NCBI GenBank assembly: GCA_024401295.1
Contig: JAKSLG010000002.1
Coordinates: forward strand, 118,851-182,850
Source of the DNA: Bacteroidales bacterium
Lineage (GTDB): Bacteria > Bacteroidota > Bacteroidia > Bacteroidales > Marinilabiliaceae
DNA: 64,000 nucleotides
Reading direction: 5' to 3'
In this document: one piece after another, positions 51,792 through 61,568 of the stretch
Position numbering within the stretch: position 1 is the first letter of the stretch
Layout of the letters: each line of letters begins with the position of its first letter
The notes under the pieces: model-generated
Seen by the model: only the letters and a program-made list of their open reading frames with translations
Databases searched by the model: none
Told to the model about the DNA's origin: nothing
Translations under genes and position numbers: made by a program

Positions 51792-52448
51792 TTAGTAGCG
51801 ATTTCTATTCTTGTTGCCTTTATTCTTGCGCTTCGCATTATTGGCCTTCTTGCCATAGTTGCCTCGTGGATTCTGCATTTTCTCAGGACGAATCGCAGCT
51901 GTTTTGATACCATCTTCCTCATCAATAACAAGACGTCCACTCGAAAGGATCCTGATATCGTTGAACAAACGTTCGTCCGTAGCGAAATCCTTGTTCCATG
52001 CGAGAAGCGATGCTTTCATAAAGTTCGCGATATTCTCAACCGTTACACGCTTAGCCTGCGGATCCTCGATATTCGAAGCCTTTTCAATAAGGTCTTCAAC
52101 GATATGTCCGTAATGCTTAAGTCGGATATTCTGTCCTGGATAAGGAACTCTATCCGGCTTGCGCATCAATTTAACAGGTTCTGGCATAGGATATGGAGCA
52201 TCAATATCAAGCTTGAAATCTGAGATGATATAGAGATGATCCCAAAGTTTATGTTTAAAATCCGGAGTATCCTTAAGTTGCGGATACATATTCGCCATGA
52301 TGCTTACAATCGAATGCGCACATCGATTGCGTTCTTCACGGTTTTCAATAGTGGTGGCATAGCGCACCATATTCTGAATTGTGCGCCCATACTCGGGCAT
52401 CACTAGACGCTCGCGCGTAGAATTATAATCGAGATATTTGTTTTCCAT
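51792..52448 (-). CDS. DUF4290 family protein
   Basis: A 218-residue Bacteroidota-specific protein of unknown function that commonly precedes murA. The body is helical (MPEYGRTIQNMVRYATTIEN, HSIVSIMANMYPQLKDTP, KLWDHLYIISDFKLDID), and the C-terminal 30 residues are very basic and Asn-rich (GKKANNAKRKNKGNKNRNRY), which suggests nucleic-acid or ribosome binding; that is inference from composition. Confidence 0.85.
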   Translation of the reverse strand: MENKYLDYNSTRERLVMPEYGRTIQNMVRYATTIENREERNRCAHSIVSIMANMYPQLKDTPDFKHKLWDHLYIISDFKLDIDAPYPMPEPVKLMRKPDRVPYPGQNIRLKHYGHIVEDLIEKASNIEDPQAKRVTVENIANFMKASLLAWNKDFATDERLFNDIRILSSGRLVIDEEDGIKTAAIRPEKMQNPRGNYGKKANNAKRKNKGNKNRNRY

Positions 52449-52469
52449 AAAAAAATAAAACAGAAACCA

Positions 52470-53330
52470 TTAACCCAAGAACGACTTCAAGAGCTTACTC
52501 TTCTGCCCTTGACGAAGCTTGCGTATGGCCTTTTCCTTAATCTGACGCACACGTTCACGAGTCAAACCAAAACGTTCACCGATTTCCTCAAGAGACAACT
52601 CCGGGACACCGATACCAAAGAAATATCGAATGATATCCGCTTCACGTTCAGACAATGTCGCCAAAGTACGCTCAACTTCTGTCGAAAGAGATTCGCCAAG
52701 CAAACCTTTATCTGCATCAGGAGAATCATTATTCACAAGAACATCAAGAAGACTATTCTCTTCGCCTTCTGCAAATGGAGCATCCATAGAGACATGACGA
52801 CCGGAAACGCGCATAGTATCCGAAATCTTTTCCGGCTGTATATCAAGAACTTCCGCCAATTCTTCAGCAGACGGACGGCGCTCGTTTTCCTGTTCGAACT
52901 TTGAATATGCCTTGTTGATTTTATTAAGCGATCCGACTTGATTGAGAGGCAGACGAACTATTCTCGACTGTTCTGCAAGAGCCTGAAGAATCGACTGACG
53001 AATCCACCATACCGCATAAGAGATGAACTTAAAACCACGTGTCTCATCAAACTTCTGAGCAGCACGAATCAAACCAAGATTGCCTTCATTAATCAAATCG
53101 GGAAGTGAAAGTCCTTGATTCTGATACTGTTTTGCCACAGACACCACGAATCTCAAATTCGCCCTTGTCAGACGATCGAGCGCGGCCTGATCTCCTTGGC
53201 GTATTCTCTGTGCCAATTCGACCTCTTCATCCACACCCACGAGTTCTTCGCGGCCTATTTCTTGCAGGTATTTGTCGAGAGACGCGCTTTCGCGACTAGT
53301 TATCGACTTAGTTATCTTAAGTTGTCTCAT
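52470..53330 (-). CDS. rpoD: RpoD-type primary sigma factor (copy 1)
   Basis: A 286-residue primary-type sigma factor of the Bacteroidota form, which lacks the long region 1.1 and non-conserved insert. Region 2 includes [20 protein letters not shown] and [20 protein letters not shown]; region 3 [20 protein letters not shown]; region 4 helix-turn-helix [20 protein letters not shown]. By eye about 90% identical to copy 2 at 56175-57032, with identical promoter-contact segments. Differences concentrate in the first 16 residues and the last 12. Its upstream region lacks a clear TAnnTTTG element but contains a repeated palindrome. Heads the DUF4290-murA unit. Confidence 0.93.
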   Translation of the reverse strand: MRQLKITKSITSRESASLDKYLQEIGREELVGVDEEVELAQRIRQGDQAALDRLTRANLRFVVSVAKQYQNQGLSLPDLINEGNLGLIRAAQKFDETRGFKFISYAVWWIRQSILQALAEQSRIVRLPLNQVGSLNKINKAYSKFEQENERRPSAEELAEVLDIQPEKISDTMRVSGRHVSMDAPFAEGEENSLLDVLVNNDSPDADKGLLGESLSTEVERTLATLSEREADIIRYFFGIGVPELSLEEIGERFGLTRERVRQIKEKAIRKLRQGQKSKLLKSFLG

Positions 53331-53339
53331 CGTTTATCT

Positions 53340-53364
53340 GTACGTACTACGCCCTTGTACGTAC
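53340..53364. repeat. Paired GTACGTAC palindromes in the leader of rpoD copy 1
   Basis: TGTACGTAC occurs at 53340-53348 and again at 53356-53364 (16-bp period). Because GTACGTAC is self-complementary, the two copies can also pair with each other as an 8-bp hairpin with a 9-nt loop, about 10 bases before the start codon. Confidence 0.7.
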
Positions 53365-53417
53365 GAGCCGATATAAAGTTACAGCACCAGATATGCAAAT
53401 TATCATTTTTTAACACA

Positions 53418-54137
53418 TCATAAAGTATCATCATCAACAGCATGTACTCGACTGTCACTCACTGCAATTACGTTACGAACGCCAGGATCACCCTTATATC
53501 TCACCTCACAATGACCGCGAGCAGAAACCGTGATTGCATCTACGACCGAAACGTCAACGCTCGACGATGTTGCAGCAGCCACGGACACAGAGTTTGAACG
53601 GAGGCCAAAAGCGCGTATTGTCGAAGCATTTTCAGCAAAGAAATCACAACTTCGGGCATTGCCGACTAGACGCACATCGCAGCCGCTCGTCACATTGACT
53701 TTTAGATATTCTGCATTAACATTGCAAAAGAAATCACACCCATAGCGTCCATACAATGCTAAATTTTCACATGGCAAAGCCGTCTCACATCGAACATGAT
53801 TGCCGGACGAGCATGTTATTGAAGTCAACGCACTATCGACTTCCAAAACAATGTCTATGCGTTTTGATTTTTTATAGCTGAATCGCGAAGCAAAGATTGA
53901 CAATTCGCCATCAACAACCTGACATACGACATGTGGCAATATAGTGCGTTCTGCATTTATCGTTATCTTTTGCCTGTCAGACTTGCGAATGACCATGTTA
54001 ATCCCCGACGCAAGCGAGACTTTCGAAAAACGGTCTATCTTGTCAATCTCGCGACTAGGCACATGCTGAGCCATAGCGACACTGCACAGCATCGCATGGA
54101 CTACAATAATTAATATGAAGATGAATCGACATTTCAT
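53418..54137 (-). CDS. GIN-domain (DUF2807) secreted protein
   Basis: A 239-residue exported protein from the ATG at 54137 (MKCRFIFILIIVVHAMLCSV, signal peptide ending VAMAQ). The rest is a right-handed beta-solenoid-like GIN/head domain: FSKVSLASGINMVIRKSDRQ, LPHVVCQVVDGELSI, and repeating short strands with polar turns (LALYGRYGCDFFCNVNAEYL, ENASTIRAFGLRSNSVSVAA). Common in Bacteroidota at the cell surface; called putative auto-transporter adhesin, without experimental proof. Confidence 0.85.
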   Translation of the reverse strand: MKCRFIFILIIVVHAMLCSVAMAQHVPSREIDKIDRFSKVSLASGINMVIRKSDRQKITINAERTILPHVVCQVVDGELSIFASRFSYKKSKRIDIVLEVDSALTSITCSSGNHVRCETALPCENLALYGRYGCDFFCNVNAEYLKVNVTSGCDVRLVGNARSCDFFAENASTIRAFGLRSNSVSVAAATSSSVDVSVVDAITVSARGHCEVRYKGDPGVRNVIAVSDSRVHAVDDDTL

Positions 54138-54265
54138 AACAACAACATTCCTAAATCCGTTGAGCAATAGCTACAAAATACATGCCAACAGCAAATCTCG
54201 AAGAGATTCTTGATATTCAACAACACAAATATAAGGAATATGACCTACATTTTTTGTCTGGCTAT

Positions 54266-54304
54266 AAAAAAAATAGAGGTTGCTAACGTCACGTCGGCAA
54301 CCTT
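54266..54304 (-). terminator. Terminator of the der-RDD unit
   Basis: AGGTTGC / GCAACCT stem (54277-54283, 54297-54303), followed on the minus strand by a run of T; about 90 bases past the RDD gene stop. Confidence 0.6.
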
Positions 54305-54395
54305 CCAATCAATCCAAAAATGAAACCTTATCTATGAAATACAATTACTATTACGCTGTTATTTGCAAAAGGTTACACCCCTTCATGCATTTTTT

Positions 54396-54785
54396 TCATT
54401 CCGATACAACACCAACCTTTGCAACGTGTGTCTGACTCCATCTGTCAGCCAATCTGTCACCTGTTGAAATGAAGAGATAGAAATCATAAATATTTGCAAA
54501 TGGAATAAATACGACAATATTACGCAGAATAGCACTGCGCCACGACGGATTCTCACCATTTTCATTCACGACACGAAGCCCATACACCGACTTTCCGAGA
54601 TTTGTCTGCATACCAAACGGGCAAGCATCACGAATGATGAAATATAAAACCGCAGCGGCATATCCAATATTCGGACATATAGCGATTGCTGCACAAACGA
54701 AGAGATCAACGCAAAACGCTATCTCACGTTCGAGCCATCGCAACGTAAGGACATTCTTTGCTATTGTACGAAAAACCGCAGCCAC
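54396..54785 (-). CDS. RDD family membrane protein
   Basis: A 129-residue membrane protein with three hydrophobic segments (IAFCVDLFVCAAIAICPNIG, YAAAVLYFIIR, ILRNIVVFIPFANIYDFYLF). The RDD pattern is visible: NLGKSVYGLRVVNENGENPSW and the C-terminal DRLADRWSQTHV. The family's Arg-Asp-Asp motif is modified at the N-terminus (ERE...VDL). Begins 3 bases after the der stop. Function unknown. Confidence 0.8.
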   Translation of the reverse strand: MAAVFRTIAKNVLTLRWLEREIAFCVDLFVCAAIAICPNIGYAAAVLYFIIRDACPFGMQTNLGKSVYGLRVVNENGENPSWRSAILRNIVVFIPFANIYDFYLFISTGDRLADRWSQTHVAKVGVVSE

Positions 54786-54788
54786 TTC

Positions 54789-56096
54789 TTATTTCTTTCG
54801 GAATACGATATTGATAGGCACTCCTGTAAAATCCCAACGCGAACGTATTTTTCTCTCAAGGAAACGTCGATATGGTTCCTTGACATATTGTGGCAGATTG
54901 CAGAAGAATGCGAATGTAGGAGTTGACGATGGCAACTGAGTAACATACTTAATCTTGACAATCTTGCCTTTATACATTGGAGGCGGATAATTCTCAATTT
55001 CAGGCAGAAGAGCTTCACACAAGAGCGACGTAGGCACCTTGCGATGCTGATTTTCAAACACATGATGAGCCTCTTCGAGAGCCTGATGTATGCGTTGCTT
55101 ATTTGGAACACTTGTGAAGACAATCGGGAAATCTGTATAAGTAGCCAATTCCTTATGTATGAAATCCTCCCAAATCTTTGTGGTTTTAGAATCTTTCACC
55201 ACAAGGTCCCACTTGTTTACAAGAACGACAACGCCCTTATTGTTTTTTTCGACGAGAGTAAAAATCTTCTTGTCCTGCGCTTCGAGACCGCGGGATGCAT
55301 CGATAAGGAGGATACATACGTCCGAATTCTCAATTGCTCGAATGGCACGCATTGTCGAATAGAACTCGACATCTTCCTTCACTTTGTTACGCTTGCGAAG
55401 TCCGGCCGTATCCACAAGATAGAAGTCCATACCGAACTTATTATATCTCGCATATATCGAATCACGAGTTGTTCCTGCTTCGTCTGTAACGATGTTTCGA
55501 TCTTCACCGAGAAGAGCATTCGTCAACGATGATTTGCCAGCATTAGGACGACCCACGATGGTAAACTTTGGAAGCGAATCATCAATATCACTCTTCACAT
55601 CCTCAGGAAGCAATTCGAGCACTTTGTCAAGAAGATCTCCCGTACCACTTCCGCTCATTGCAGAAACCGGGAATATTTCGTGAAGGCCGAACTTATGGAA
55701 CTGCGCCACATCGTAAAGGTCAGAGCCGTTATCTACCTTGTTTGCAATAACAACAACCGGCTTGCGCGAACGGCGGAGCATATCAGCAACCGTCTCATCG
55801 TAACCTGTAACACCCGTAGAAACATCAACGACAAACAAGATAAGAGCTGCTTCATCTATGGCAAGCATAACCTGCTTACGGATTTCCGGCTCGAACTTGT
55901 CATCATCATCATCGGCATAACCACCAGTATCGATAATCGAAAATTCCTTGCCGTTCCACAGCACTTTTCCGTACTGACGGTCACGCGTGACACCCGCAGC
56001 CTCGTCAACGATTGCCGAGCGCGTCTGTGTAAGTCGGTTGAAAAGTGTCGATTTGCCCACATTCGGACGACCGACAATGGCTACTATATTACCCAT
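54789..56096 (-). CDS. der: Ribosome-associated GTPase Der (EngA)
   Basis: Essential double-GTPase for 50S subunit maturation. 435 residues with G domain 1 (GRPNVGKST from residue 9, [17 protein letters not shown]) and G domain 2 ([24 protein letters not shown]), then the C-terminal KH-like domain ([34 protein letters not shown]). Located 78 bases downstream of rpoD copy 2 and just before the RDD gene. Confidence 0.97.
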   Translation of the reverse strand: MGNIVAIVGRPNVGKSTLFNRLTQTRSAIVDEAAGVTRDRQYGKVLWNGKEFSIIDTGGYADDDDDKFEPEIRKQVMLAIDEAALILFVVDVSTGVTGYDETVADMLRRSRKPVVVIANKVDNGSDLYDVAQFHKFGLHEIFPVSAMSGSGTGDLLDKVLELLPEDVKSDIDDSLPKFTIVGRPNAGKSSLTNALLGEDRNIVTDEAGTTRDSIYARYNKFGMDFYLVDTAGLRKRNKVKEDVEFYSTMRAIRAIENSDVCILLIDASRGLEAQDKKIFTLVEKNNKGVVVLVNKWDLVVKDSKTTKIWEDFIHKELATYTDFPIVFTSVPNKQRIHQALEEAHHVFENQHRKVPTSLLCEALLPEIENYPPPMYKGKIVKIKYVTQLPSSTPTFAFFCNLPQYVKEPYRRFLERKIRSRWDFTGVPINIVFRKK

Positions 56097-56174
56097 GATG
56101 TTCCTTTTTGAAGGTTTATATTTGCTTTACAGTTGCACGTTTTCATCAAGATACGTGCAGATTATATTTTTACA

Positions 56175-57032
56175 CTAACCCAAGAAATTCTTGAGAAGCT
56201 TTGTCTGCGAACTAGCGCGAAGACGGCGAATCGCCTTCTCCTTAATCTGACGCACACGTTCACGTGTAAGACCAAAACGTTCACCAATTTCTTCAAGCGT
56301 CATTTCCGGCACACCAATGCCAAAGAAATAACGGATAATATCGCGCTCACGTTCGGACAGAGTCGTCAAAACTCGCTCAACTTCCGTTGAAAGGGACTCA
56401 CCCATGAGGCCACGGTCTGCATCTGGCGAATCGTTGTTTACCAATACGTCGAGAAGGCTGTTCTCTTCACCATCTGCGAAAGGAGCATCCATTGACACAT
56501 GGCGACCCGAAACGCGCAACGTATCATTAATCTTCTCTGGCTGAATATCAAGGACATCAGCAAGTTCTTCTGCCGAAGGACGACGTTCGTTCTCCTGCTC
56601 AAACTTCGAGAATGCCTTGTTGATTTTGTTGAGAGATCCGACCTGATTCAACGGCAAACGTACAATTCTCGACTGCTCTGCGAGAGCTTGGAGAATCGAC
56701 TGGCGAATCCACCACACAGCATACGAAATAAATTTGAAGCCTCGTGTTTCATCGAATTTCTCAGCAGCCTTGATGAGGCCCAAGTTACCCTCATTGATGA
56801 TATCAGGAAGCGAAAGTCCCTGATTCTGATACTGCTTTGCTACCGACACGACAAAACGCAAGTTCGCCTTGACAAGACGATCTTGAGCGGCCTGATCACC
56901 CTGACGGATACGCTGCGCAAGTTCTACTTCCTCATCAACGCTAACAAGCGGCTCACGGCTTATCTCCTGGAGATATTTGTCGAGAGTGTCATTGCGGACC
57001 GTGATGGTCTGTACTATCTTAAGTTGTCTCAT
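56175..57032 (-). CDS. rpoD: RpoD-type primary sigma factor (copy 2)
   Basis: A 285-residue Bacteroidota primary-type sigma factor, the near twin of copy 1. Regions 2.3-2.4 ([20 protein letters not shown]) and the region 4 recognition helix ([20 protein letters not shown]) are the same in both. Substitutions are mostly conservative (L/I, R/K, E/D) except at the N-terminus ([13 protein letters not shown] against [14 protein letters not shown]) and in the tail. It has a normal -7 element upstream and may be cotranscribed with der. I cannot tell which copy is the vegetative factor; copy 2 has the better promoter. Confidence 0.93.
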   Translation of the reverse strand: MRQLKIVQTITVRNDTLDKYLQEISREPLVSVDEEVELAQRIRQGDQAAQDRLVKANLRFVVSVAKQYQNQGLSLPDIINEGNLGLIKAAEKFDETRGFKFISYAVWWIRQSILQALAEQSRIVRLPLNQVGSLNKINKAFSKFEQENERRPSAEELADVLDIQPEKINDTLRVSGRHVSMDAPFADGEENSLLDVLVNNDSPDADRGLMGESLSTEVERVLTTLSERERDIIRYFFGIGVPEMTLEEIGERFGLTRERVRQIKEKAIRRLRASSQTKLLKNFLG

Positions 57033-57051
57033 GTTGTTTTATTCGGGGCTG

Positions 57052-57059
57052 CAAAAATA
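57052..57059 (-). promoter_or_regulatory. -7 element (TATTTTTG) for rpoD copy 2
   Basis: TATTTTTGC on the minus strand 20 bases before the start codon; -33 not evident. Confidence 0.5.
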
Positions 57060-57189
57060 ACCATTTTCCTATTTTCATAACGGATAATGGAGCGTCTTAG
57101 TTTTAGAAACTTGCGTTTTTTTTGTTTTATTAACGTGTTGAGCATGAAAATCACCCTAAAACACGCTGCGACGAAGGATAAATACAGAG

Positions 57190-57230
57190 AAATCTCGCGA
57201 AACGAAACAAGTCATTTCGCGAGATTTTAT
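57190..57230. terminator. Terminator of the acyl-CoA dehydrogenase operon
   Basis: Perfect 13-bp stem AAATCTCGCGAAA / TTTCGCGAGATTT (57190-57202, 57215-57227), 20 bases past the dehydrogenase stop. Confidence 0.75.
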
Positions 57231-57250
57231 GTATGCCAACGCTTAATGCG

Positions 57251-58960
57251 TTATGCCTTTCTGTAATTTGCCAATTTCTCAGCCTGGAACTTGCGGATGA
57301 AATTAAAGTGCTTTTCAATCTCACTCTCTGCATAGTTCACATAAACTTCGAGAGACTTCTTGAACATCTCAGGTTCCTTGTTTGTATCCTGGAGCAAGAG
57401 GTGACTCATAACGCAAGTTGCAGCCATTTCATAGAGACGACGTGCGAGGAAATCGAGGAGTTCCTGGTCGCCAGCTTCCTTAACAGCATTGCTTGCTGCA
57501 GAGAACTTGCTGTCCATGCTCTTGATGCGGTTCATATAATCCTCGAATTCTGGAGCAACGAGAATATTCTCGTAATCTGCCAAAACACTCTGGTATGTAC
57601 CGTTTGTCACATAGCGAATTGCAGCAACAGTCTGGAGCTGGGTTGTACCCTCATAGATGCTTGTGATACGAGCATCGCGATAGATACGCTGACAAGCATA
57701 TTCAAGCATGAAGCCTGAACCGCCATGAACCTGAATACAATCGTATGCATTCTGATTTGCATACTCAGAGTTCATACCCTTTGCAAGTGGAGTGAATGCA
57801 TCGGCAAGCTTAGAGAAGAGCTTCTGTTCCTGACGCTCTTCTGGAGTGAGCTTACGCTCGCGAGCGATATCGTCAAGAGCCTTGTAAACGTCTACGTAAC
57901 GAGATGTCTGATAAAGCAACGCACGACCAGCGTCAAGCTTAGCCTTGATTGTTGCGAGCATATCATATACAGCAGGGAATTCAATAATTGCCTTGCCGAA
58001 CTGCTTACGATCCTTTGCATATGCGAGTGCCTCGTTGTATGCAGCCTGTGAAAGACCAACTGACTGAGCTGCGATACCCAAACGTGCACCATTCATAAGA
58101 GCCATCACATACTTGATAAGACCAAGCTTGCGATCGCCACAAAGTTCAGCCTTTGCGTTCTTGTAAACAAGCTCACATGTTGGTGAACCATGAATACCGA
58201 GCTTATTCTCGATACGACGCACATTTACGCCACCGTCGCGCTTGTCATAGATAAACATTGACAAACCACGACCGTCGTGAGTTCCTTCTTCTGAACGTGC
58301 AAGCACAAGGTGAAGATCGGCATCACCATTTGTGATGAATCGCTTCACGCCATTGAGACGCCAGCAATTTTCCTTTTCATCAAATGTAGCCTTAAGCATT
58401 ACAGACTGAAGGTCTGAACCTGCATCTGGCTCTGTAAGGTCCATTGACATTGTTTCACCCTGGCAGATGCGTGGGATGAAACGGCTGTGCTGATCCTCAT
58501 TGCCGAATTCGTAGAGAGTCTCGATACAGTCCTGAAGTGACCAGATGTTGCCGAAACCTGCGTCTGCTGCTGCAACAACCTCTGCACACATTGTGTATGG
58601 AGTGATAGGGAAATTGAGACCGCCGAAACGACGTGGCATTGTCATACCATTGAGACCAGCCTTAACCATTGCGTCGAGGTTCTGCTTTGTACCCGAAGCA
58701 TACTCAACACGACCATTTGCGCAATGTGGGCCCTCTGCATCAACGCCCTCTGCATTTGGAGCGATGATTTCGCCAGTGATTTCACCAGTGATTTCAAGTA
58801 CCTTATCGTATGAATCAAGTGCATCAGCATAATCTTGAGCAGCATAGTCAAACTTGTCCTTGTCGGCATATCCACGTTCCTTGAGTTCGCAGATACGTTC
58901 CATCATCGGATTATTCAAGTGATACTTGAGTTCCGGAATATCTTTATAGAAATTTGCCAT
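57251..58960 (-). CDS. Acyl-CoA dehydrogenase, long form
   Basis: A 569-residue flavoenzyme, longer than the 380-residue classical type because of an N-terminal extension and a C-terminal helical domain (about residues 455-569). Core motifs: MSMDLTEPDAGSD for FAD/substrate, RFITNGDADLHLVLARS, and catalytic base Glu437 in RITSIYEGTTQLQ. Electrons go to the ETF encoded upstream in the same operon (etfB-etfA-small membrane protein-this gene). Whether it oxidises acyl-CoA or, with a bifurcating ETF, reduces enoyl-CoA in an anaerobe cannot be decided from sequence alone. Confidence 0.92.
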   Translation of the reverse strand: MANFYKDIPELKYHLNNPMMERICELKERGYADKDKFDYAAQDYADALDSYDKVLEITGEITGEIIAPNAEGVDAEGPHCANGRVEYASGTKQNLDAMVKAGLNGMTMPRRFGGLNFPITPYTMCAEVVAAADAGFGNIWSLQDCIETLYEFGNEDQHSRFIPRICQGETMSMDLTEPDAGSDLQSVMLKATFDEKENCWRLNGVKRFITNGDADLHLVLARSEEGTHDGRGLSMFIYDKRDGGVNVRRIENKLGIHGSPTCELVYKNAKAELCGDRKLGLIKYVMALMNGARLGIAAQSVGLSQAAYNEALAYAKDRKQFGKAIIEFPAVYDMLATIKAKLDAGRALLYQTSRYVDVYKALDDIARERKLTPEERQEQKLFSKLADAFTPLAKGMNSEYANQNAYDCIQVHGGSGFMLEYACQRIYRDARITSIYEGTTQLQTVAAIRYVTNGTYQSVLADYENILVAPEFEDYMNRIKSMDSKFSAASNAVKEAGDQELLDFLARRLYEMAATCVMSHLLLQDTNKEPEMFKKSLEVYVNYAESEIEKHFNFIRKFQAEKLANYRKA

Positions 58961-58964
58961 TTGT

Positions 58965-59153
58965 TTAATCTTTTTTCTTGTTGGTCAACAATCTCATGCA
59001 AGCAAGGGCTATACCTAAAATTGCAAAAGTTAATCCGAAGCTCCGGAAGAATGCCCCTCCGTAATTTTCCAATGGACCAAATGCTGCCAATAAATAAACA
59101 ACAAGGCCCAACAAACCCAAAAGGAGAATTCTTGCCCAAGAGACTTTTTTCAT
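58965..59153 (-). CDS. Small two-helix membrane protein within the ETF operon
   Basis: A 62-residue protein with two membrane helices (ARILLLGLLGLVVYLLAAF and SFGLTFAILGIALACMRLL) joined by a short Gly/Asn loop, ending NKKKD. It fits exactly between etfA (14-base gap) and the acyl-CoA dehydrogenase (4-base gap), so it is very likely translated. I do not recognise the family. Confidence 0.75.
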   Translation of the reverse strand: MKKVSWARILLLGLLGLVVYLLAAFGPLENYGGAFFRSFGLTFAILGIALACMRLLTNKKKD

Positions 59154-59167
59154 GACCAGCGATATTT

Positions 59168-60214
59168 TTACTTGCTATTCTTCTTGTAGTACTTGATCAT
59201 CTTAGGAACAACGTCCTCTACGTTACCTGTAATCACGTAATCGGCAATCGTATTGATTGGAGCGTTTGGATCGTTGTTGATTGAGATGATGATACCAGAC
59301 TCCTGCATACCAGCGATATGCTGAATCTGACCAGAAATACCACATGCGATATATACCTTTGGACGTACTGTCACACCAGTCTGACCGATCTGACGATCGT
59401 GATCAATCCAACCAGCATCAACAGCCGCACGGCTTGCACCGACCTCTGCATGGAGTTCTTTTGCAAGTTCGAAAAGCATGTCGAAACCCTCTTTGCTACC
59501 AACGCCATAACCACCAGCCACAACGATTGGAGAGCCCTTGAGATTATGCTTTGCCTGCTCAATATGACGGTCAAGAACCTTGACAACATATTCAGCTTCA
59601 GGAACATATTTAGCAACATCATGCTTGATAACCTGACCCTTGTAATTCTCATCGAGAACTTCCTTCTTCATCACACCCTCGCGAACTGTTGCCATCTGTG
59701 GACGGTGTTCAGGGTTGACGATTGTTGCAACGATGTTACCACCAAATGCAGGGCGAATCTGATAAAGCTGCTGCTCATAGTGCTTCATTATTGGCTTGTT
59801 GTTCTCATCAAGCTTGCCTGTTGGCATATCGAAGTCACCGATTTCGAGTTCTGTACAGTCAGCTGTAAGACCGCTGAAGAGAGCAGAAGAGACACGTGGA
59901 CCGAGGTCACGACCAATAACGGTTGCACCCATCAAACAAATCTGAGGTTTTTCCTCCTTGAAGAGGTTAACCACGAGAGATGTATGAGGATTTGTCGTGT
60001 ATGGGAAAAGACCTGCGGCGTCAAAAACATGAACCTTGTCTACTCCATATTTCATAACCTGCTTCTCAACGCCTTCAAGGCCCGAGCCTGCAATGATACA
60101 TTCAAGTTCAACACCAAGTGTGTTGGCTAATTTGCGACCCTTTGTCAAGAGTTCGAGAGCCACATCCTTAACGGTTGTGCCTTCTATCTCGCAATATACA
60201 AATACGTTATTCAT
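59168..60214 (-). CDS. etfA: Electron transfer flavoprotein alpha subunit
   Basis: A 348-residue FAD-binding ETF subunit. N-terminal domain I (VYCEIEGTTVKDVALELLTK) and C-terminal FAD domain: VVAGGYGVGSKEGFDMLFEL, AVDAGWIDHDRQIGQTGVTV, YIACGISGQIQHIAGMQESG and INNDPNAPINTIADYVITGN. Pairs with EtfB encoded 58 bases upstream and delivers or receives electrons from the acyl-CoA dehydrogenase downstream. Confidence 0.95.
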   Translation of the reverse strand: MNNVFVYCEIEGTTVKDVALELLTKGRKLANTLGVELECIIAGSGLEGVEKQVMKYGVDKVHVFDAAGLFPYTTNPHTSLVVNLFKEEKPQICLMGATVIGRDLGPRVSSALFSGLTADCTELEIGDFDMPTGKLDENNKPIMKHYEQQLYQIRPAFGGNIVATIVNPEHRPQMATVREGVMKKEVLDENYKGQVIKHDVAKYVPEAEYVVKVLDRHIEQAKHNLKGSPIVVAGGYGVGSKEGFDMLFELAKELHAEVGASRAAVDAGWIDHDRQIGQTGVTVRPKVYIACGISGQIQHIAGMQESGIIISINNDPNAPINTIADYVITGNVEDVVPKMIKYYKKNSK

Positions 60215-60272
60215 ATCTTCAAATTTACTTTTCAGCTGCCATGGATTTCTTCACAACAGCCAGATAGCTCAA

Positions 60273-61154
60273 TTAGCCAATAATTTTTTCGTTCAACAAT
60301 TCAACCATCAAGCTCTCGATATCTGCATCGGCACCAGTCATTGTGCGGCTTTCCTTTGCCTTGAACACGATGTTCTTGACTGCCTTCACATTTGTTGGCG
60401 AACCTGCCTTACCCACCTGCTGAAGATCAGCCTCAATATCTGCTGCACCCCACTGAGTAATATTGAGGAAAGGCTTCTTGGCAACCATCTCTGCATATGC
60501 TGATGCAGCCTCTGCAGGACGCTCAGCAGCTACCGTTGCACACTTATATTTCATGATGCGCTTTGCATTGCGTGGACGACATGGAGCTGCCGAACCATTT
60601 ACAGTTATCACGAGTGGCATTGGAGCCTCAACTGTCTCAACACCGCCATCAATATGACGCTTGATGACAATCTTGCGAGTCTTCTCGTCAACCGAGAGAA
60701 TCTCCTCTGCGTATGTAACCTGGGTAAGACCCAACTTTTCAGCAATCTGCGGACCAACCTGCGCTGTATCACCATCGATAGCCTGACGACCACCAATGAT
60801 AATATCATATTTGCCAATCTTCTTGATAGCCTGCGAAAGTGTGTAGCTTGTTGCCAATGTATCAGCACCACCAAGGCAGCGGTCTGTAACAACGAATCCC
60901 TCATCAGCTCCACGATAGAGAGCCTCACGAATGACTTCTGCCGATTTTGGCAGACCCATTGTAACCACTGAAATTGTAGAACCAGGGAACTGGTCCTTGA
61001 GGCGAAGAGCCTGCTCGAGGGCGTTCAAGTCCTCTGGATTGAACACAGCTGGCAGGGCTGCACGATTGACAGTTCCTTCCGGAGTCATCGCATCAGGACC
61101 CACGTTGCGTGTGTCTGGCACCTGCTTTGCAAGTACAATGATCTTATATCCCAT
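60273..61154 (-). CDS. etfB: Electron transfer flavoprotein beta subunit
   Basis: A 293-residue ETF beta subunit, somewhat longer than the roughly 255 residues of mitochondrial-type EtfB. Signature segments: IIVLAKQVPDTRNVGPDAMT, NPEDLNALEQALRLK, GADTLATSYTLSQAI, IIGGRQAIDGDTAQVGPQIA. It starts the four-gene operon; an unrelated-looking 414-base spacer with one good promoter lies upstream. Confidence 0.94.
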   Translation of the reverse strand: MGYKIIVLAKQVPDTRNVGPDAMTPEGTVNRAALPAVFNPEDLNALEQALRLKDQFPGSTISVVTMGLPKSAEVIREALYRGADEGFVVTDRCLGGADTLATSYTLSQAIKKIGKYDIIIGGRQAIDGDTAQVGPQIAEKLGLTQVTYAEEILSVDEKTRKIVIKRHIDGGVETVEAPMPLVITVNGSAAPCRPRNAKRIMKYKCATVAAERPAEAASAYAEMVAKKPFLNITQWGAADIEADLQQVGKAGSPTNVKAVKNIVFKAKESRTMTGADADIESLMVELLNEKIIG

Positions 61155-61568
61155 CTTTTTGCGTTTATGGTTTTATTTGTTTCTTTTCTAATTTCTTCAT
61201 TCTAAGCGCCATACAAAAAGTATGGGCACAAAATTTCGGCAAAAATATAAAAAAAATAAACCAATTGCAACACTATTTCACTTTTATGCCGTTTTAAGCG
61301 CACAAAATTCCACCATAATGCATTTTTAATAAATGATTAGTAATGATTTTCTTTATTCTGCAATCATACCACATAGACTCTGAGCAATCGAATCATGAAA
61401 AACATTTTTTCATGCAAAAAACATGGTTCATCGTACGAGCGAGATGCGCTTCCGACGGGCGACATAGTGCATTCCAAACGAAATCAATCACATTTCCACT
61501 CTCTCTGCAATTGAAAATTGCAAATAAATCGCTAATATTGCGCTCGAAAATAAAATCAAAGAGAAAAA
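61155..61568. other. Intergenic spacer between divergent etfB and fabG
   Basis: This 414-base AT-rich stretch has no convincing gene. It holds the minus-strand etfB promoter, a small CATAC-AAAAA-GTATG hairpin (61210-61224) in the etfB leader, and on the plus strand a TAATATTG near-match to the -7 element about 35 bases before fabG. The rest (61260-61530) shows no structure I can name. Confidence 0.6.
61240..61247 (-). promoter_or_regulatory. -7 element (TATTTTTG) for the etf operon
   Basis: TATTTTTGC on the minus strand about 85 bases before the etfB ATG; TTG triplets upstream are imperfectly spaced. Confidence 0.5.

Noticed and set aside
59318-60130. A 270-codon open frame on the plus strand across etfA
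   Set aside because: Fully antisense to etfA, whose FAD motifs are intact; the translation is Cys/Leu/Asn-rich and looks like a complement shadow.
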